Positions 9,146-19,061 of a DNA stretch of 52,392 nt are shown one piece after another (the stretch's first letter is position 1; each line of letters starts with the position of its first letter). The notes below the pieces were generated by a model. That model saw only the letters and a list, made by a program, of their open reading frames with translations. It was not told the DNA's origin and ran no database searches. The stretch is from Paenibacillus sinensis. Lineage in GTDB: Bacteria > Bacillota > Bacilli > Paenibacillales > Paenibacillaceae. The DNA is taken from contig NZ_JAHCMB010000070.1 in assembly GCF_019904155.1 (NCBI RefSeq), positions 1 to 52,392 on the forward strand, read 5' to 3'. Both the position numbers and the translations under genes were made by a program.

Positions 9146-9967
9146 TCAGGGAGTGGCGGTTTGCAGCAATCTCCCTTTGACAAGCACCAGCTCCACCTCG
9201 TTGAGAGAGCCGCTCACGGCTGTTTCTATAACAAAGCCATCTTTGCTGACCGCAGGTCTATTCCGGCTGGGCTTCGGGAATTGAACCGAGTCTTTTGTCA
9301 GCAGATAGAGGGCCACATCCTCCCCGCCAGCGGGAACATCGGCGCCGGTGATGTTCTTCGCCCGGACTTCGAAGCTCTTGTCCGCCGAATCAAAGGTGTA
9401 GGACACCGGCATGAAGGCGTCATTGCTCACAATCGGCCGGGGCGGCGCCGTCCATGCTCCATGTTCAAGATCCTCCAGCGTTAATTTTATCATATCCGTC
9501 TGCATCAAATCGTCGCCCGCAAGCTTATACAGATGATTCTCCGCATCATAATTGCCATCAACGCCCAATTGGCCCGCAAGCACGCTGACCGGTATGTACA
9601 GGGAATTCTGAACGAGGGCAGGAGCCGTGTCCATTTGAACACCGGAGCCGTTCGTCATCACCGTTCTGGAGCCCATCTGGAATTGAACCGTTCTATCGTT
9701 CATGCTTATTTCAGCTGTCTTGGCTTTGGCATTATAATCAACCTTTGCGCCCAGCAATTGACTGACGGAACGGAGCGGGATCATGATCCGGCCCTGGCCG
9801 TCCACATAAGGAGCCTTTGGCGCCGTATACAGCACATAGTAATCATTGATTTTCAAGAGCACCGGATACTTCTTCGGAGCCGCTGAAGCCTTCCCGGATG
9901 GCACGCCGCTGCCGAGTAAAATACTGATACACGCTGCCAACAGAGCGCTCTTCGTTCTTCTTTTCAT
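9146..9967 (-). CDS. Secreted protein with copper-amine-oxidase N-terminal domain
   Basis: 273 residues. ATG at 9967 with GGGAGG ten bases upstream starts a signal peptide (MKRRTKSALLAACISILLGS, cleavage likely after KASA). Residues 40-140 carry the PF07833-type stalk domain seen in many Paenibacillus surface proteins: GRIMIPLRSVSQLLGAKVDY, TVQFQMGSRTVMTNGSG and NSLYIPVSVLAGQLGVDGNY. The rest (about 120 residues) has no recognised domain. Despite the domain name there is no catalytic amine oxidase part; in Paenibacillus these proteins are thought to be wall or extracellular factors. The frame extends 58 codons upstream through a tandem repeat, which I take to be non-coding. Confidence 0.75.
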   Translation of the reverse strand: MKRRTKSALLAACISILLGSGVPSGKASAAPKKYPVLLKINDYYVLYTAPKAPYVDGQGRIMIPLRSVSQLLGAKVDYNAKAKTAEISMNDRTVQFQMGSRTVMTNGSGVQMDTAPALVQNSLYIPVSVLAGQLGVDGNYDAENHLYKLAGDDLMQTDMIKLTLEDLEHGAWTAPPRPIVSNDAFMPVSYTFDSADKSFEVRAKNITGADVPAGGEDVALYLLTKDSVQFPKPSRNRPAVSKDGFVIETAVSGSLNEVELVLVKGRLLQTATP

Positions 9968-10043
9968 ACAAGACAGGCCTCCCTCTTTTCTCCTCTTCAA
10001 TACTCTGACGCAGAAAAGTCTGGAAAAGTTGCGTTCGCTCGCC

Positions 10044-10122
10044 GGAATACGCAGGAGTACGGAGAGTGCAAAGGAATACGCAAGAGTGCGAGGGAATGTG
10101 CTGGAGTGAAAAGGAGTGCAAA
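10044..10122 (-). repeat. Imperfect tandem repeat of about 10 bases, roughly 8 copies
   Basis: On the minus strand the units read TTTGCACTCC, TTTTCACTCC, AGCACATTCC, CTCGCACTC, TTGCGTATTCC, TTTGCACTCT, CCGTACTCC, TGCGTATTCC. The period is close to one helical turn. It lies 77 to 155 bases upstream of the stalk-domain gene. Confidence 0.6.
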
Positions 10123-10214
10123 GGTGCAGGGAAGAACGCAATGGAACAGGATTTCAGTCTCAGCAATCATTTCCCGAGGCTCCAAAGGCAGGCTCTAACA
10201 ACAGACTCCAACGG

Positions 10215-10242
10215 CAAAAAACCTTTGGCGCGCCAAAGGTTC
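10215..10242 (-). terminator. Terminator of the anf accessory operon
   Basis: A perfect palindrome AACCTTTGGCGCGCCAAAGGTT is followed on the minus strand by TTTT after the stem's own TT, 59 bases past the nifV-alpha stop. It closes the nitrogenase island. Confidence 0.88.
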
Positions 10243-10300
10243 AAGCCGGAGACTCGAATACTCCCGTATGATGGTTAACGTTTGAGCTTGTGTATGCCTA

Positions 10301-11161
10301 TTACATATTGATGGCACCCAGCACGGAGCGGCCGTGAGATGCCTGTCTCCCGCTCGCTCCGGCTACCATCTCCGAAAGTGCGGGCAGCTCGCTAAGTCTA
10401 ACCCCTGTGTCAAGCTGCAAAAGGGTCCGGACAGCAGACGCCACCTCCTCCAGAGCGGCATTCCCCGCCCGTTCCCCAATGCCCGAGACGGTAACGCTGG
10501 CAAGTGCCGCTCCTGCCTGAAACGCTGACAGCGTATTGGCGGCGGCGAGGCCGAAGTCATTGTGGCCGTGAAACTCCACGGGAAGAATCGACCGGTCCGT
10601 TAAATACCGAACCGCCCGGAAGGTCTCGAACGGATCGAGGCAGCCGACTGTGTCGGCGAACCTCAGCCTCTCCGCCCCACCGGCAGCAGCCGCATCCGCA
10701 TAGCGCAGCAGAAATTCAGGGTCGGCGCGCGAAGCATCCTCGGCCCCAACGAAGGGGATGCAGCCCAGACTGCGGGTGAAATCCAGCATGTCCCTGAGCC
10801 GCTCCAGGACCCACTCCTTACTCTTGCGAAGTTTGTGGCTGATATGCAGGTCAGAAACCGGAAGCGACATATGGATATAAGTGAAGCCGCAGTCGGCCGA
10901 AGCCTGGATATCGCTTCTCTCCGCCCGGTTCCAGGCGATCAAATCGGCTTCCAGCCGGAGCCTCATCATCGCTCTCAGCGTCTCGCATTCCTCTTGCCCC
11001 ATCGCCGGAATCCCGGCTTCGATCCATCGGATGCCCGCCCTGCTGAGTCCGAAAGCGATCCGGAGCCGTTCCTCCGGCGAGAAGACGACTCCGGCTTTCT
11101 GTTCGCCGTCTCGCAGCGTAGTGTCCACGATCTCCGGATTAACGGATCTCTCCATCTTCAC
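10301..11161 (-). CDS. nifV-alpha: Homocitrate synthase, catalytic (alpha) subunit
   Basis: 286 residues covering only the catalytic TIM barrel of the isopropylmalate/homocitrate synthase family. The signature DTTLRDGEQ (residues 13-21) and the metal-binding HGHND (198-202) are intact; the usual C-terminal region of NifV, about 90 residues, is missing. With nifV-omega just upstream it matches the two-subunit arrangement known from Clostridium pasteurianum. It would condense acetyl-CoA and 2-oxoglutarate into homocitrate, the organic ligand of nitrogenase cofactors. A GTG at 11161 has GGGAGG at a 6-base spacing and overlaps the end of omega by 23 bases, so translation is probably coupled. The last gene of the accessory operon. 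Confidence 0.88.
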   Translation of the reverse strand: MKMERSVNPEIVDTTLRDGEQKAGVVFSPEERLRIAFGLSRAGIRWIEAGIPAMGQEECETLRAMMRLRLEADLIAWNRAERSDIQASADCGFTYIHMSLPVSDLHISHKLRKSKEWVLERLRDMLDFTRSLGCIPFVGAEDASRADPEFLLRYADAAAAGGAERLRFADTVGCLDPFETFRAVRYLTDRSILPVEFHGHNDFGLAAANTLSAFQAGAALASVTVSGIGERAGNAALEEVASAVRTLLQLDTGVRLSELPALSEMVAGASGRQASHGRSVLGAINM

Positions 11162-12215
11162 CGCGCACCTCCCGATATAGCTCCATCAGCTCAAGATCAT
11201 TGACCGGCCGCTTGCGGACCGCCGCCCGTTCCCTAACCTTCGTCAGCAGCAGCGCCGCCTCATCCGAAGGAAGCGGCTGATTCCACTCCCTGAACTTCAG
11301 CCGCAGAGAAGCCGTCCCCGAATGCTTGCCGATAACCAGCTTGCGTTCCAGTCCCACCTCTTGGGGAGATAGAACTTCATACAATCCCGGGTGCTTGGAA
11401 ATCCCGTCCACGTGAATGCCGGATTCATGGGCAAATACCTGCGGCCCGATCACCGCCTTATCGTCCGCAAGCGGGATGTTCATCGCTGACAATACGGCTG
11501 CGCAATCGGCCGCCAGCGACTCCGTCGGAACCGGCAGCGGCTGCCGCCACAGTGTTTTGAGCACCATGAGCACCTCTTCCATCGCCGCCCGGCCTTTCGG
11601 CCCGACACCGGCGACGGAAACGCCGAGATGCGAAATCCCCGCCTTCATGGCGGCCAGGGAGTTGGCGGTAGCAAGACCAAGCAGGTTGCCTCCGCAAAAT
11701 TCAACTGGGCAGATGGCCGATTTGATCAGCTCATTCATGCGGCTTCTGGCGATCAGCGGATCGAGGCGGCTGCGGCTGTCGTAATAGACAAGCCGAGCCA
11801 CGCCGTACCGCTGGATGAGCGGCCAGTATAGATCAAAGCATCCGCTCCGGCCCGGCGTGGCATCTTCAACGACAAGGTACGTCTCTGACGCGAAATCCTG
11901 CGCTGCCTCAAGAGCGGCCTCCAGCTTGAACAGCGAGGTCCGGTTGAGGGAGTGGCTCCACAGCACGGCAACCTTGGTAAATCCCATCGCCCGGGCCAGC
12001 GCCAGATCATCGCTTGCGGGACGAACGCGGCAGCGGATGGAGCCTTGAAGCTCATCGCTTAGAGCGGCGCTCCGGTAAGCGTGAATATGCCGAAGATACA
12101 CGTCGAACGTATGAACGCCGTACCTGTGCAGCATCGACATGATGTCGTATACCCCATCCAGCGGTACAGACCTGCGGAACGCCTCATCGAGTGTATAGTC
12201 GATAAGCTCGATCAT
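11139..12215 (-). CDS. nifV-omega: Homocitrate synthase, omega subunit (catalytic motifs lost)
   Basis: 358 residues with a degenerate synthase barrel plus the C-terminal domain. Where active enzymes have DTTLRDGEQ this has IDYTLDEAF (residues 5-13), and where they have HGHND it has CGGNL (174-178), so it cannot bind the catalytic metal. It keeps the later motif AHESGIHVDGI (262-272) and LVIGKHSG of the communication region, which alpha lacks. The two proteins together therefore supply one complete enzyme. The ATG at 12215 overlaps the PNPOx stop (ATGA). Omega subunits are known from clostridial nif loci; most Paenibacillus nif clusters I know of carry a single nifV. Confidence 0.85.
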   Translation of the reverse strand: MIELIDYTLDEAFRRSVPLDGVYDIMSMLHRYGVHTFDVYLRHIHAYRSAALSDELQGSIRCRVRPASDDLALARAMGFTKVAVLWSHSLNRTSLFKLEAALEAAQDFASETYLVVEDATPGRSGCFDLYWPLIQRYGVARLVYYDSRSRLDPLIARSRMNELIKSAICPVEFCGGNLLGLATANSLAAMKAGISHLGVSVAGVGPKGRAAMEEVLMVLKTLWRQPLPVPTESLAADCAAVLSAMNIPLADDKAVIGPQVFAHESGIHVDGISKHPGLYEVLSPQEVGLERKLVIGKHSGTASLRLKFREWNQPLPSDEAALLLTKVRERAAVRKRPVNDLELMELYREVRGEDGEIR

Positions 12216-12892
12216 TGGCCATTCGCATCCGGCGGCCCGGGATGGCCTATTCCCCCATGTGGGCCCGCCCCCCCCATGTGACCGGGGTGCCCTGCAGCGC
12301 CCGGATGGCCAGGATGACCCGGTCCGCCCGGATGACCGGGATGGCCCGCTCCCGGGTGTCCGGGATGACCGTGACCGGCCGGGAAATCCGGAACGGCGTC
12401 ATTCGCCTTCGCCGTAATATGCACCGGCGTAATCTTGACGACGGCAACGGCATTGCCGTCCATCGCGGAGCGGTATTTCTCGACCATCGTCTCGGAAATT
12501 GCCCGCTTGTAGAAGCCCGGCGTGAACTTGTCCAGAATCGCCTGCAGCACGCCGGTTGCCTCGCCTACATCCTCCACCTTCTCCGCCCGCCCGAAGATCA
12601 TAACGCTCTTGTAGGACGTATCCGCCTTGCAGGGAACGGGATCGGAGATCGTGCCGTTCTCGCGGAACACGGTGAAGCTGACATCCGGGTTGTCCTTCAG
12701 GAGGCTCAGCTTCTTGCCCGAACCCATCCCGTGAAAATAGACCGCCCCGTCATGCCATACATAATTGACCGGCACCGCATACGGGTATTTGTCGCCTGCG
12801 ATGCCAACGACGCCTACCCGGGACCCCGACAGAAATTCCCCGATCTGATCCTGATCCTTCAGGTTTCGGGCTGTGTAGCTGACTTCCTCCAT
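12212..12892 (-). CDS. FMN-binding PNPOx-like protein with His/Gly/Pro-rich tail
   Basis: 226 residues. Residues 1-165 have the split-barrel flavin-binding fold of the pyridoxamine 5'-phosphate oxidase/NimA group: VGVVGIAGDKYPYAVPVNYV, GAVYFHGMGSGKKLSLLKDN and SYKSVMIFGRAEKV. Residues 172-226 are a low-complexity tail of GHPGHPG units with 11 histidines and no aromatic or acidic core, as in metal-storing tails of nickel chaperones such as HypB and SlyD. It overlaps the amidotransferase stop by one base (TGATG) and the nifV-omega start by four, so it is firmly in the anf accessory operon. A role in flavin redox chemistry plus metal holding for cofactor supply is inference only. Confidence 0.8.
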   Translation of the reverse strand: MEEVSYTARNLKDQDQIGEFLSGSRVGVVGIAGDKYPYAVPVNYVWHDGAVYFHGMGSGKKLSLLKDNPDVSFTVFRENGTISDPVPCKADTSYKSVMIFGRAEKVEDVGEATGVLQAILDKFTPGFYKRAISETMVEKYRSAMDGNAVAVVKITPVHITAKANDAVPDFPAGHGHPGHPGAGHPGHPGGPGHPGHPGAAGHPGHMGGAGPHGGIGHPGPPDANGQ

Positions 12893-13623
12893 CAGATGAT
12901 CACCTTTCTTCCCTGTGCCTTGGGGTCACTCGCTTCCAATCTTGCCAGCAGCTCCGCCATCCACGCATTGTTCCGCTTCAGATGCTCGGGAGACCCAAGA
13001 AGCACCTGCTCCGGTGTCTGCACATAGGCGGCAGCCTTCATTTCATGCCCGGATTCCCGGATGTACCCTTCCACGAGCTCCTGCGTGTTCTCCAGATGGA
13101 ATTGAAGCCCGATCACGCGCTCTCCGTACAGAAAGGCCTGATGGGAACAGACCGGACTGTCCGCCAGCACCACCGCCTCCTGGGGCAGAATGCTGAAGGT
13201 ATCATAATGCCATTGAAACACCGTGGACTCCTGCGGGAAGAACGAAAAAACCGGATGCAGCTGTGCCCGTTCATTCCAGCGAACCGTGTGCCAGCCAATC
13301 TCCGGCTGCGGCCCCTTCGTCACCTTGCCACCGATGACATCGGAGATCAACTGGGCGCCGAGGCAGAGGCCCAGCACGGTTTTGCCGCTCTCGATAGCGC
13401 TGCGGATCAGCTTCTTCTCCGAAATGAGCCAGGGATATTCTTCTTCCTCGTAAATGTTCATGGGTCCGCCCATGATTACCAGCCAATCGAAATCCTCCGG
13501 TCCGGGCAAGGAATCCCCTGCAAAAAACCGGGTCCGGGTAATCTCGAACTCCCGCGAACGGGCCCACTCCAGAATGCTGCCGGGATGTTCCAGCTCAATA
13601 TGCTGCAAATAATGAAGACGCAC
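12892..13623 (-). CDS. Class I glutamine amidotransferase (GMP synthase-like GATase domain)
   Basis: 243 residues, a stand-alone triad-type GATase1. The oxyanion strand LVIMGGPMNIYEEEEYPWL, the nucleophile elbow VLGLCLGAQLI (Cys near residue 88) and the catalytic His-x-Glu of GLQFHLENT are all present, so hydrolysis of glutamine, or a related gamma-glutamyl compound, is likely. The start is GTG at 13623 with GGAGGAGG upstream. No acceptor domain is fused or adjacent, so the target is unknown. It is 26 bases after the HEPN-like gene and overlaps the PNPOx gene. Its place in a nitrogenase operon could mean a link to nitrogen status or the amidation of a ligand; this is untested. Confidence 0.85.
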   Translation of the reverse strand: MRLHYLQHIELEHPGSILEWARSREFEITRTRFFAGDSLPGPEDFDWLVIMGGPMNIYEEEEYPWLISEKKLIRSAIESGKTVLGLCLGAQLISDVIGGKVTKGPQPEIGWHTVRWNERAQLHPVFSFFPQESTVFQWHYDTFSILPQEAVVLADSPVCSHQAFLYGERVIGLQFHLENTQELVEGYIRESGHEMKAAAYVQTPEQVLLGSPEHLKRNNAWMAELLARLEASDPKAQGRKVII

Positions 13624-13649
13624 GTTCTTCCTCCTCCGGTGGTTTCTCT

Positions 13650-14111
13650 TCAGCCTACTTCCCGCTGGCTGTCAGCTGCACGCAACTTGGCGAATTCAGC
13701 CAGGGCTTCGGCGACCGTGACCGGATCGAACAAATCCCGGACCGCTTCGCACATCCCAAGCACCCGGTCCGCATCCTGCGGCTCCGGTGTTCCGTGAAAA
13801 TAGTCATCCAGCGAGCAAATGCCGAAAATAAAATCAAGCGAACGAATCTCCTTGGACAGCTCCGCAGGGAACGAAACCACCGTTTCCGCCGCATTCATGA
13901 GACAGATATAATTGTGGTTGAGCGGAGGCGCGTCATACAAGTAGCACATGGCGACCAGATAGCGCTCCAGCGCCACACAAGCCACATTGAATACGAGACT
14001 GTAACGCTGATCCTGGCTCTTGAACTGCTCCGCTCTGCTATGATAGGATAACGCAGCCCGGTAATTATCCTCAAACGTCTCCAGATCGAGCGGGTTCATG
14101 TAGATCCCCAT
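13650..14111 (-). CDS. HEPN-like helical protein, first gene of the anf accessory operon
   Basis: 153 residues, mostly alpha helical. The pattern ALSYHSRAEQFKSQDQRYSL, then FNVACVALERYLVAMCYLYD, then a short proline loop PPLNHNYICLMNAAE resembles HEPN domains (paired helices, then the H near the loop). The classic RNase motif Rx4-6H is absent; the position before His is Asn (NH), so nuclease activity is doubtful. Strong ribosome site AAGGAGG nine bases before ATG at 14111. It is 230 bases after anfK. I know of no described nitrogenase partner of this type; it does not resemble AnfO or AnfR. The HEPN assignment needs a profile search. Confidence 0.55.
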   Translation of the reverse strand: MGIYMNPLDLETFEDNYRAALSYHSRAEQFKSQDQRYSLVFNVACVALERYLVAMCYLYDAPPLNHNYICLMNAAETVVSFPAELSKEIRSLDFIFGICSLDDYFHGTPEPQDADRVLGMCEAVRDLFDPVTVAEALAEFAKLRAADSQREVG

Positions 14112-14172
14112 TCCTGTCAGCCTCCTTCAGTTTGATCATGACTACGGCAGCGCAGCACGCCTAACGGGAGTT

Positions 14173-14200
14173 GCCGGTGACCCGCAAGCGGGAAACCGGC
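14173..14200 (-). other. Perfect stem between anfK and the accessory operon
   Basis: GCCGGT-GA-CCCGC-AA-GCGGG-AA-ACCGGC forms a long GC-rich hairpin on either strand. No T run follows on the minus strand, so it is not a typical terminator. It may protect or process the anfHDGK mRNA, or separate stoichiometry between anfK and the accessory genes. No clear promoter is visible in 14112-14340. Confidence 0.55.
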
Positions 14201-14340
14201 TGTTATAAGAAACATTCCTACCCATAGGCGCAAATTGCATCTGTCGCCTTTCTGAATCTTCATTCTTCTGTTCGGCTTACCATCAAGGCCAGCGGCCCGG
14301 CGGCTTGCCGATTTTCGGATGCACCTGCCTGCTTATCGGT

Positions 14341-15726
14341 TTACCACACGTTCAGCAGCCATTCCTTGTTCTTCTTGTATTCCATATCGGTGAAGAATGT
14401 GTTGGCCATTTCCTCGGCGAGCCAGATTGCGCCTTTGTAGCCGACTACCGGGTGACGATACAGTCCGGCACGGTCATAGGTCGGGAATCCGACCCGAACC
14501 ATCGGGACGTTGTAATCAATCGAGATGAACCGGCCCTTGGAATGGCCGAGAATGAGATCCAGCTCCAGACCATCCTTCAGACGGCTTTCCAGGTCCATCA
14601 AGTCCGCGTTCATGATAATTTCCATGGGGAACTCGACATTTTCCTGAAGAGCCTTGATCCGTGGATCAGTCTTGTAGCCCGAATGGTCATCGCCGAGCAG
14701 CAGCAGAACGGGCTTCATTTCAAGATCCAGACAATATTCGGCCAGTCCGATTACAAGATCCGGATGTCCGTAGATCGCCACTTTCTTATCCGCGAGGAAC
14801 ATATGCGTCACGTCGGTGATCGCGTCAATCGCGATACCGCGTTCCTTGACAAGCGACTGCGGAATCGGCTTTCCGGTCATTGCCTTCAGGTTCTGCAGGA
14901 ACGTATCCGTATTACGGATGCCGATCGGTGTCGGGCCAATGATCGTCGGCAGATCGAATTCGTTCTCCAGATACTTGGCCGCCCGGCCGCCTTCATAGCG
15001 GTTTAGCGCGATCGTGCCGATGGCATTGGCCGTTCCCTGCAGATCCGCGATCGTTGTCGTACCATGCGACTCGCCGCTCTTGTCAGGCATCAGCGGAGAA
15101 TCGAATTCCTCGATTTCGAACAGCACGGTTGCGTCGATGTCCATCGCGGACAGCAGACCTTTCAGAACCGTCACGTCGCCTGGATTGACCCAGCCGGTGA
15201 TCAGATTCAGCTTGCCGTTCGGCTCGCCCTTCTTGGCAAAATACTGCACGAACGCTTCAACACCTACGTCATATCCAGTTACATGGCTGCCGACGAAGCT
15301 CGGCGTATGGATGGCGACGAGATGCACCTCGCGTCCGGCATACTTTTCCTTCAAGAGACCGTTGTTCAGCTTCGTAATGACGCCGTCCACGTCATCGCCG
15401 ATAACCTCGGTCGAGCAGGTGGTAATGATCGGTACTACCTTCACATCCGGGTAACGCATCAGCAGAACGTCAACCGCTGTCTCCACCCGGTCCAATGCGC
15501 CGAATACGGCGCCGTCTTCATGCACTGAGGACGAAGCCATCAGGAAATTGTCCTTGAAATGCTGGGAGAACCACAGCCGGACGAACATGACGCAGCCTTG
15601 TCCTCCGTGCACGATCCCAATACAGTCTTTGATGCCGATACTGGCAAATTGCGCGCCCGCGGGCTGGCAGGTGAAGATCGGATTGATGACGCCGGCGCGC
15701 TCTTTTGGTTTTAAATCGCAAGACAT
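14341..15726 (-). CDS. anfK: Iron-only nitrogenase FeFe protein beta subunit
   Basis: 461 residues, the usual length of AnfK (NifK is about 520). The P-cluster cysteines are in NPIFTCQPAGAQ (C20), IGIKDCIGIVHGGQG (C45 region) and PIITTCSTEVIGDD. The C terminus ends NKEWLLNVW. With AnfD it forms the alpha2beta2 core and the P-cluster at the subunit interface. It starts 18 bases after anfG. It lacks the longer N-terminal arm of NifK. I recognise the family with confidence because the adjacent anfG and AnfD sequences are specific for the Fe-only enzyme. Confidence 0.93.
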   Translation of the reverse strand: MSCDLKPKERAGVINPIFTCQPAGAQFASIGIKDCIGIVHGGQGCVMFVRLWFSQHFKDNFLMASSSVHEDGAVFGALDRVETAVDVLLMRYPDVKVVPIITTCSTEVIGDDVDGVITKLNNGLLKEKYAGREVHLVAIHTPSFVGSHVTGYDVGVEAFVQYFAKKGEPNGKLNLITGWVNPGDVTVLKGLLSAMDIDATVLFEIEEFDSPLMPDKSGESHGTTTIADLQGTANAIGTIALNRYEGGRAAKYLENEFDLPTIIGPTPIGIRNTDTFLQNLKAMTGKPIPQSLVKERGIAIDAITDVTHMFLADKKVAIYGHPDLVIGLAEYCLDLEMKPVLLLLGDDHSGYKTDPRIKALQENVEFPMEIIMNADLMDLESRLKDGLELDLILGHSKGRFISIDYNVPMVRVGFPTYDRAGLYRHPVVGYKGAIWLAEEMANTFFTDMEYKKNKEWLLNVW

Positions 15727-15744
15727 CCGCGTTGCCCCTCTCGA

Positions 15745-16098
15745 TTAATATTGTTTGACTGTCAGTTCCTCGTTCAGGGAACCGGTAATGCACACATAGT
15801 CGATGCGTTCCTTCAGTGCAGCTATAAGCTCCTTGATTTCGGCCACATTCATGTCATTCAGCCATTCGAAGCGTTGTTGATACGCCTCAGCCAGACAGAC
15901 TGCATCGGCATAATAACACCGGTCCTCAGCCGTTTCCCTGACGACGGTCTCGCCGCACAGAATCTTGGAGGTCATTCCCAGAATATTCTCGTTCTGCCGT
16001 TCTCTGTCCCAGGCGCGGGAATGGAACTGCCAGAGACATTTCTTCAGAATATAATCCTCCATCAGCGCGATGCGCTCATTCAGCACTTGCTCTTCCAC
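15745..16098 (-). CDS. anfG: Iron-only nitrogenase delta subunit
   Basis: 117 residues, charged and helical (MEEQVLNERIALMEDYILKK, CLWQFHSRAWDRERQNENIL). A third subunit exists only in vanadium and iron-only nitrogenases; its presence between the alpha and beta genes, together with the AnfD type, excludes a molybdenum enzyme. It caps AnfD near the cofactor and is needed for a fully active holoenzyme. Start ATG at 16098, 16 bases after the anfD stop. Confidence 0.93.
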   Translation of the reverse strand: MEEQVLNERIALMEDYILKKCLWQFHSRAWDRERQNENILGMTSKILCGETVVRETAEDRCYYADAVCLAEAYQQRFEWLNDMNVAEIKELIAALKERIDYVCITGSLNEELTVKQY

Positions 16099-16114
16099 GT
16101 TCTTCTCCCTCCCC

Positions 16115-17695
<1,581 letters not shown>

Positions 17696-17709
17696 TTATT
17701 GGTTTAGCC

Positions 17710-18552
<843 letters not shown>

Positions 18553-18639
18553 TCAAATTTTAAATTCGAATTCAGGTACTGCGGTTTCTCTCCCTAGTCT
18601 CCGTCTGTCACCGAAAGCTCTCCCAGCCCTCCGTTCATC

Positions 18640-18656
18640 TGTCAGGTTTTGTAACT
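18640..18656 (-). promoter_or_regulatory. Candidate downstream GlnR box (site II) of anfH
   Basis: Plus-strand TGTCA-N7-TAACT, one mismatch from the GlnR consensus TGTNA-N7-TNACA. It lies about 60 bases past the proposed anfH transcription start, the position where Paenibacillus nif promoters are known to carry a repressing second GlnR site. Confidence 0.45.
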
Positions 18657-18715
18657 CGTCTTGTTATTTGGTTGATGTCTTACGCTTATGTTAGCCCCTG
18701 GAGGCCATATTCGAC

Positions 18716-18745
18716 AATAAAAACAAGCGAAATCGCCACTCTCAA
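18716..18745 (-). promoter_or_regulatory. Probable sigma-A promoter of anfHDGK
   Basis: Minus strand: TTGAGA (18740-18745), an 18-base spacer, TTTATT (18716-18721). The -35 matches 5/6 and the -10 4/6 of the sigma-A consensus. No sigma-54 (-24/-12) element is visible, in line with Paenibacillus nif promoters. The start site would be near 18709. Confidence 0.5.
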
Positions 18746-18765
18746 AACAGGATATTCAAAATAGA

Positions 18766-18782
18766 TGTAAAGTTAGTTAACA
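18766..18782 (-). promoter_or_regulatory. GlnR box (site I) of anfH, perfect consensus
   Basis: Plus strand TGTAA-AGTTAGT-TAACA fits TGTNA-N7-TNACA exactly. It is centred about 65 bases upstream of the proposed start, matching the activating site I of Paenibacillus nif operons, where GlnR responds to nitrogen supply. The match is seen; the binding is inferred. Confidence 0.78.
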
Positions 18783-18971
18783 TAAACTTGTGCCATTTTG
18801 ATTTTCGACACTTTCATAACGCTTTCATGAATAAACGCATAATAAGCCGCACCTTTCATTTCACCTTACAGAGATAAACACCTAATGGCATCGCGCCCCT
18901 TGATGCTACGCGCTTGCCGAGAAATAGAAGGCCAGGATAAGCGTACAATAGATTCATTGTTGAATTTGCAG

Positions 18972-19031
18972 CAAAAACCCCGGACAGCATCCACGGACTC
19001 CCCGCAGAGGGAGCCGGATGATATCCGGGGC
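18972..19031 (-). terminator. Terminator of nifBENX
   Basis: Minus strand CCCCGGATATCATCC pairs with GGATGCTGTCCGGGG (one internal mismatch pair), with a 30-base insert containing a smaller hairpin, then TTTTTGC. It is about 30 bases after the nifX stop and separates nifBENX from anfHDGK. Confidence 0.75.
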
Positions 19032-19061
19032 TCATTCATGCCCAAACAACAGGCTGCTTGC

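Noticed and set aside
10301..12215. nifV pair considered as one gene broken by a frameshift
   Set aside because: Both parts contain a TIM barrel, so they are not two halves of one gene, and alpha has its own GTG and GGGAGG site; the arrangement matches known omega/alpha subunits.
13650..14111. The 153-residue gene considered as anfO or anfR
   Set aside because: Length and sequence pattern do not fit what I know of those families; the helical HEPN-like pattern is the better, still uncertain, reading.
18710..18760. Possible sigma-54 (-24/-12) promoter upstream of anfH around TGGCGATTTCGCTTG
   Set aside because: The GG and GC pairs do not have the required 10-base spacing, and no sigma-54 activator gene is present; Paenibacillus nif promoters use sigma-A.
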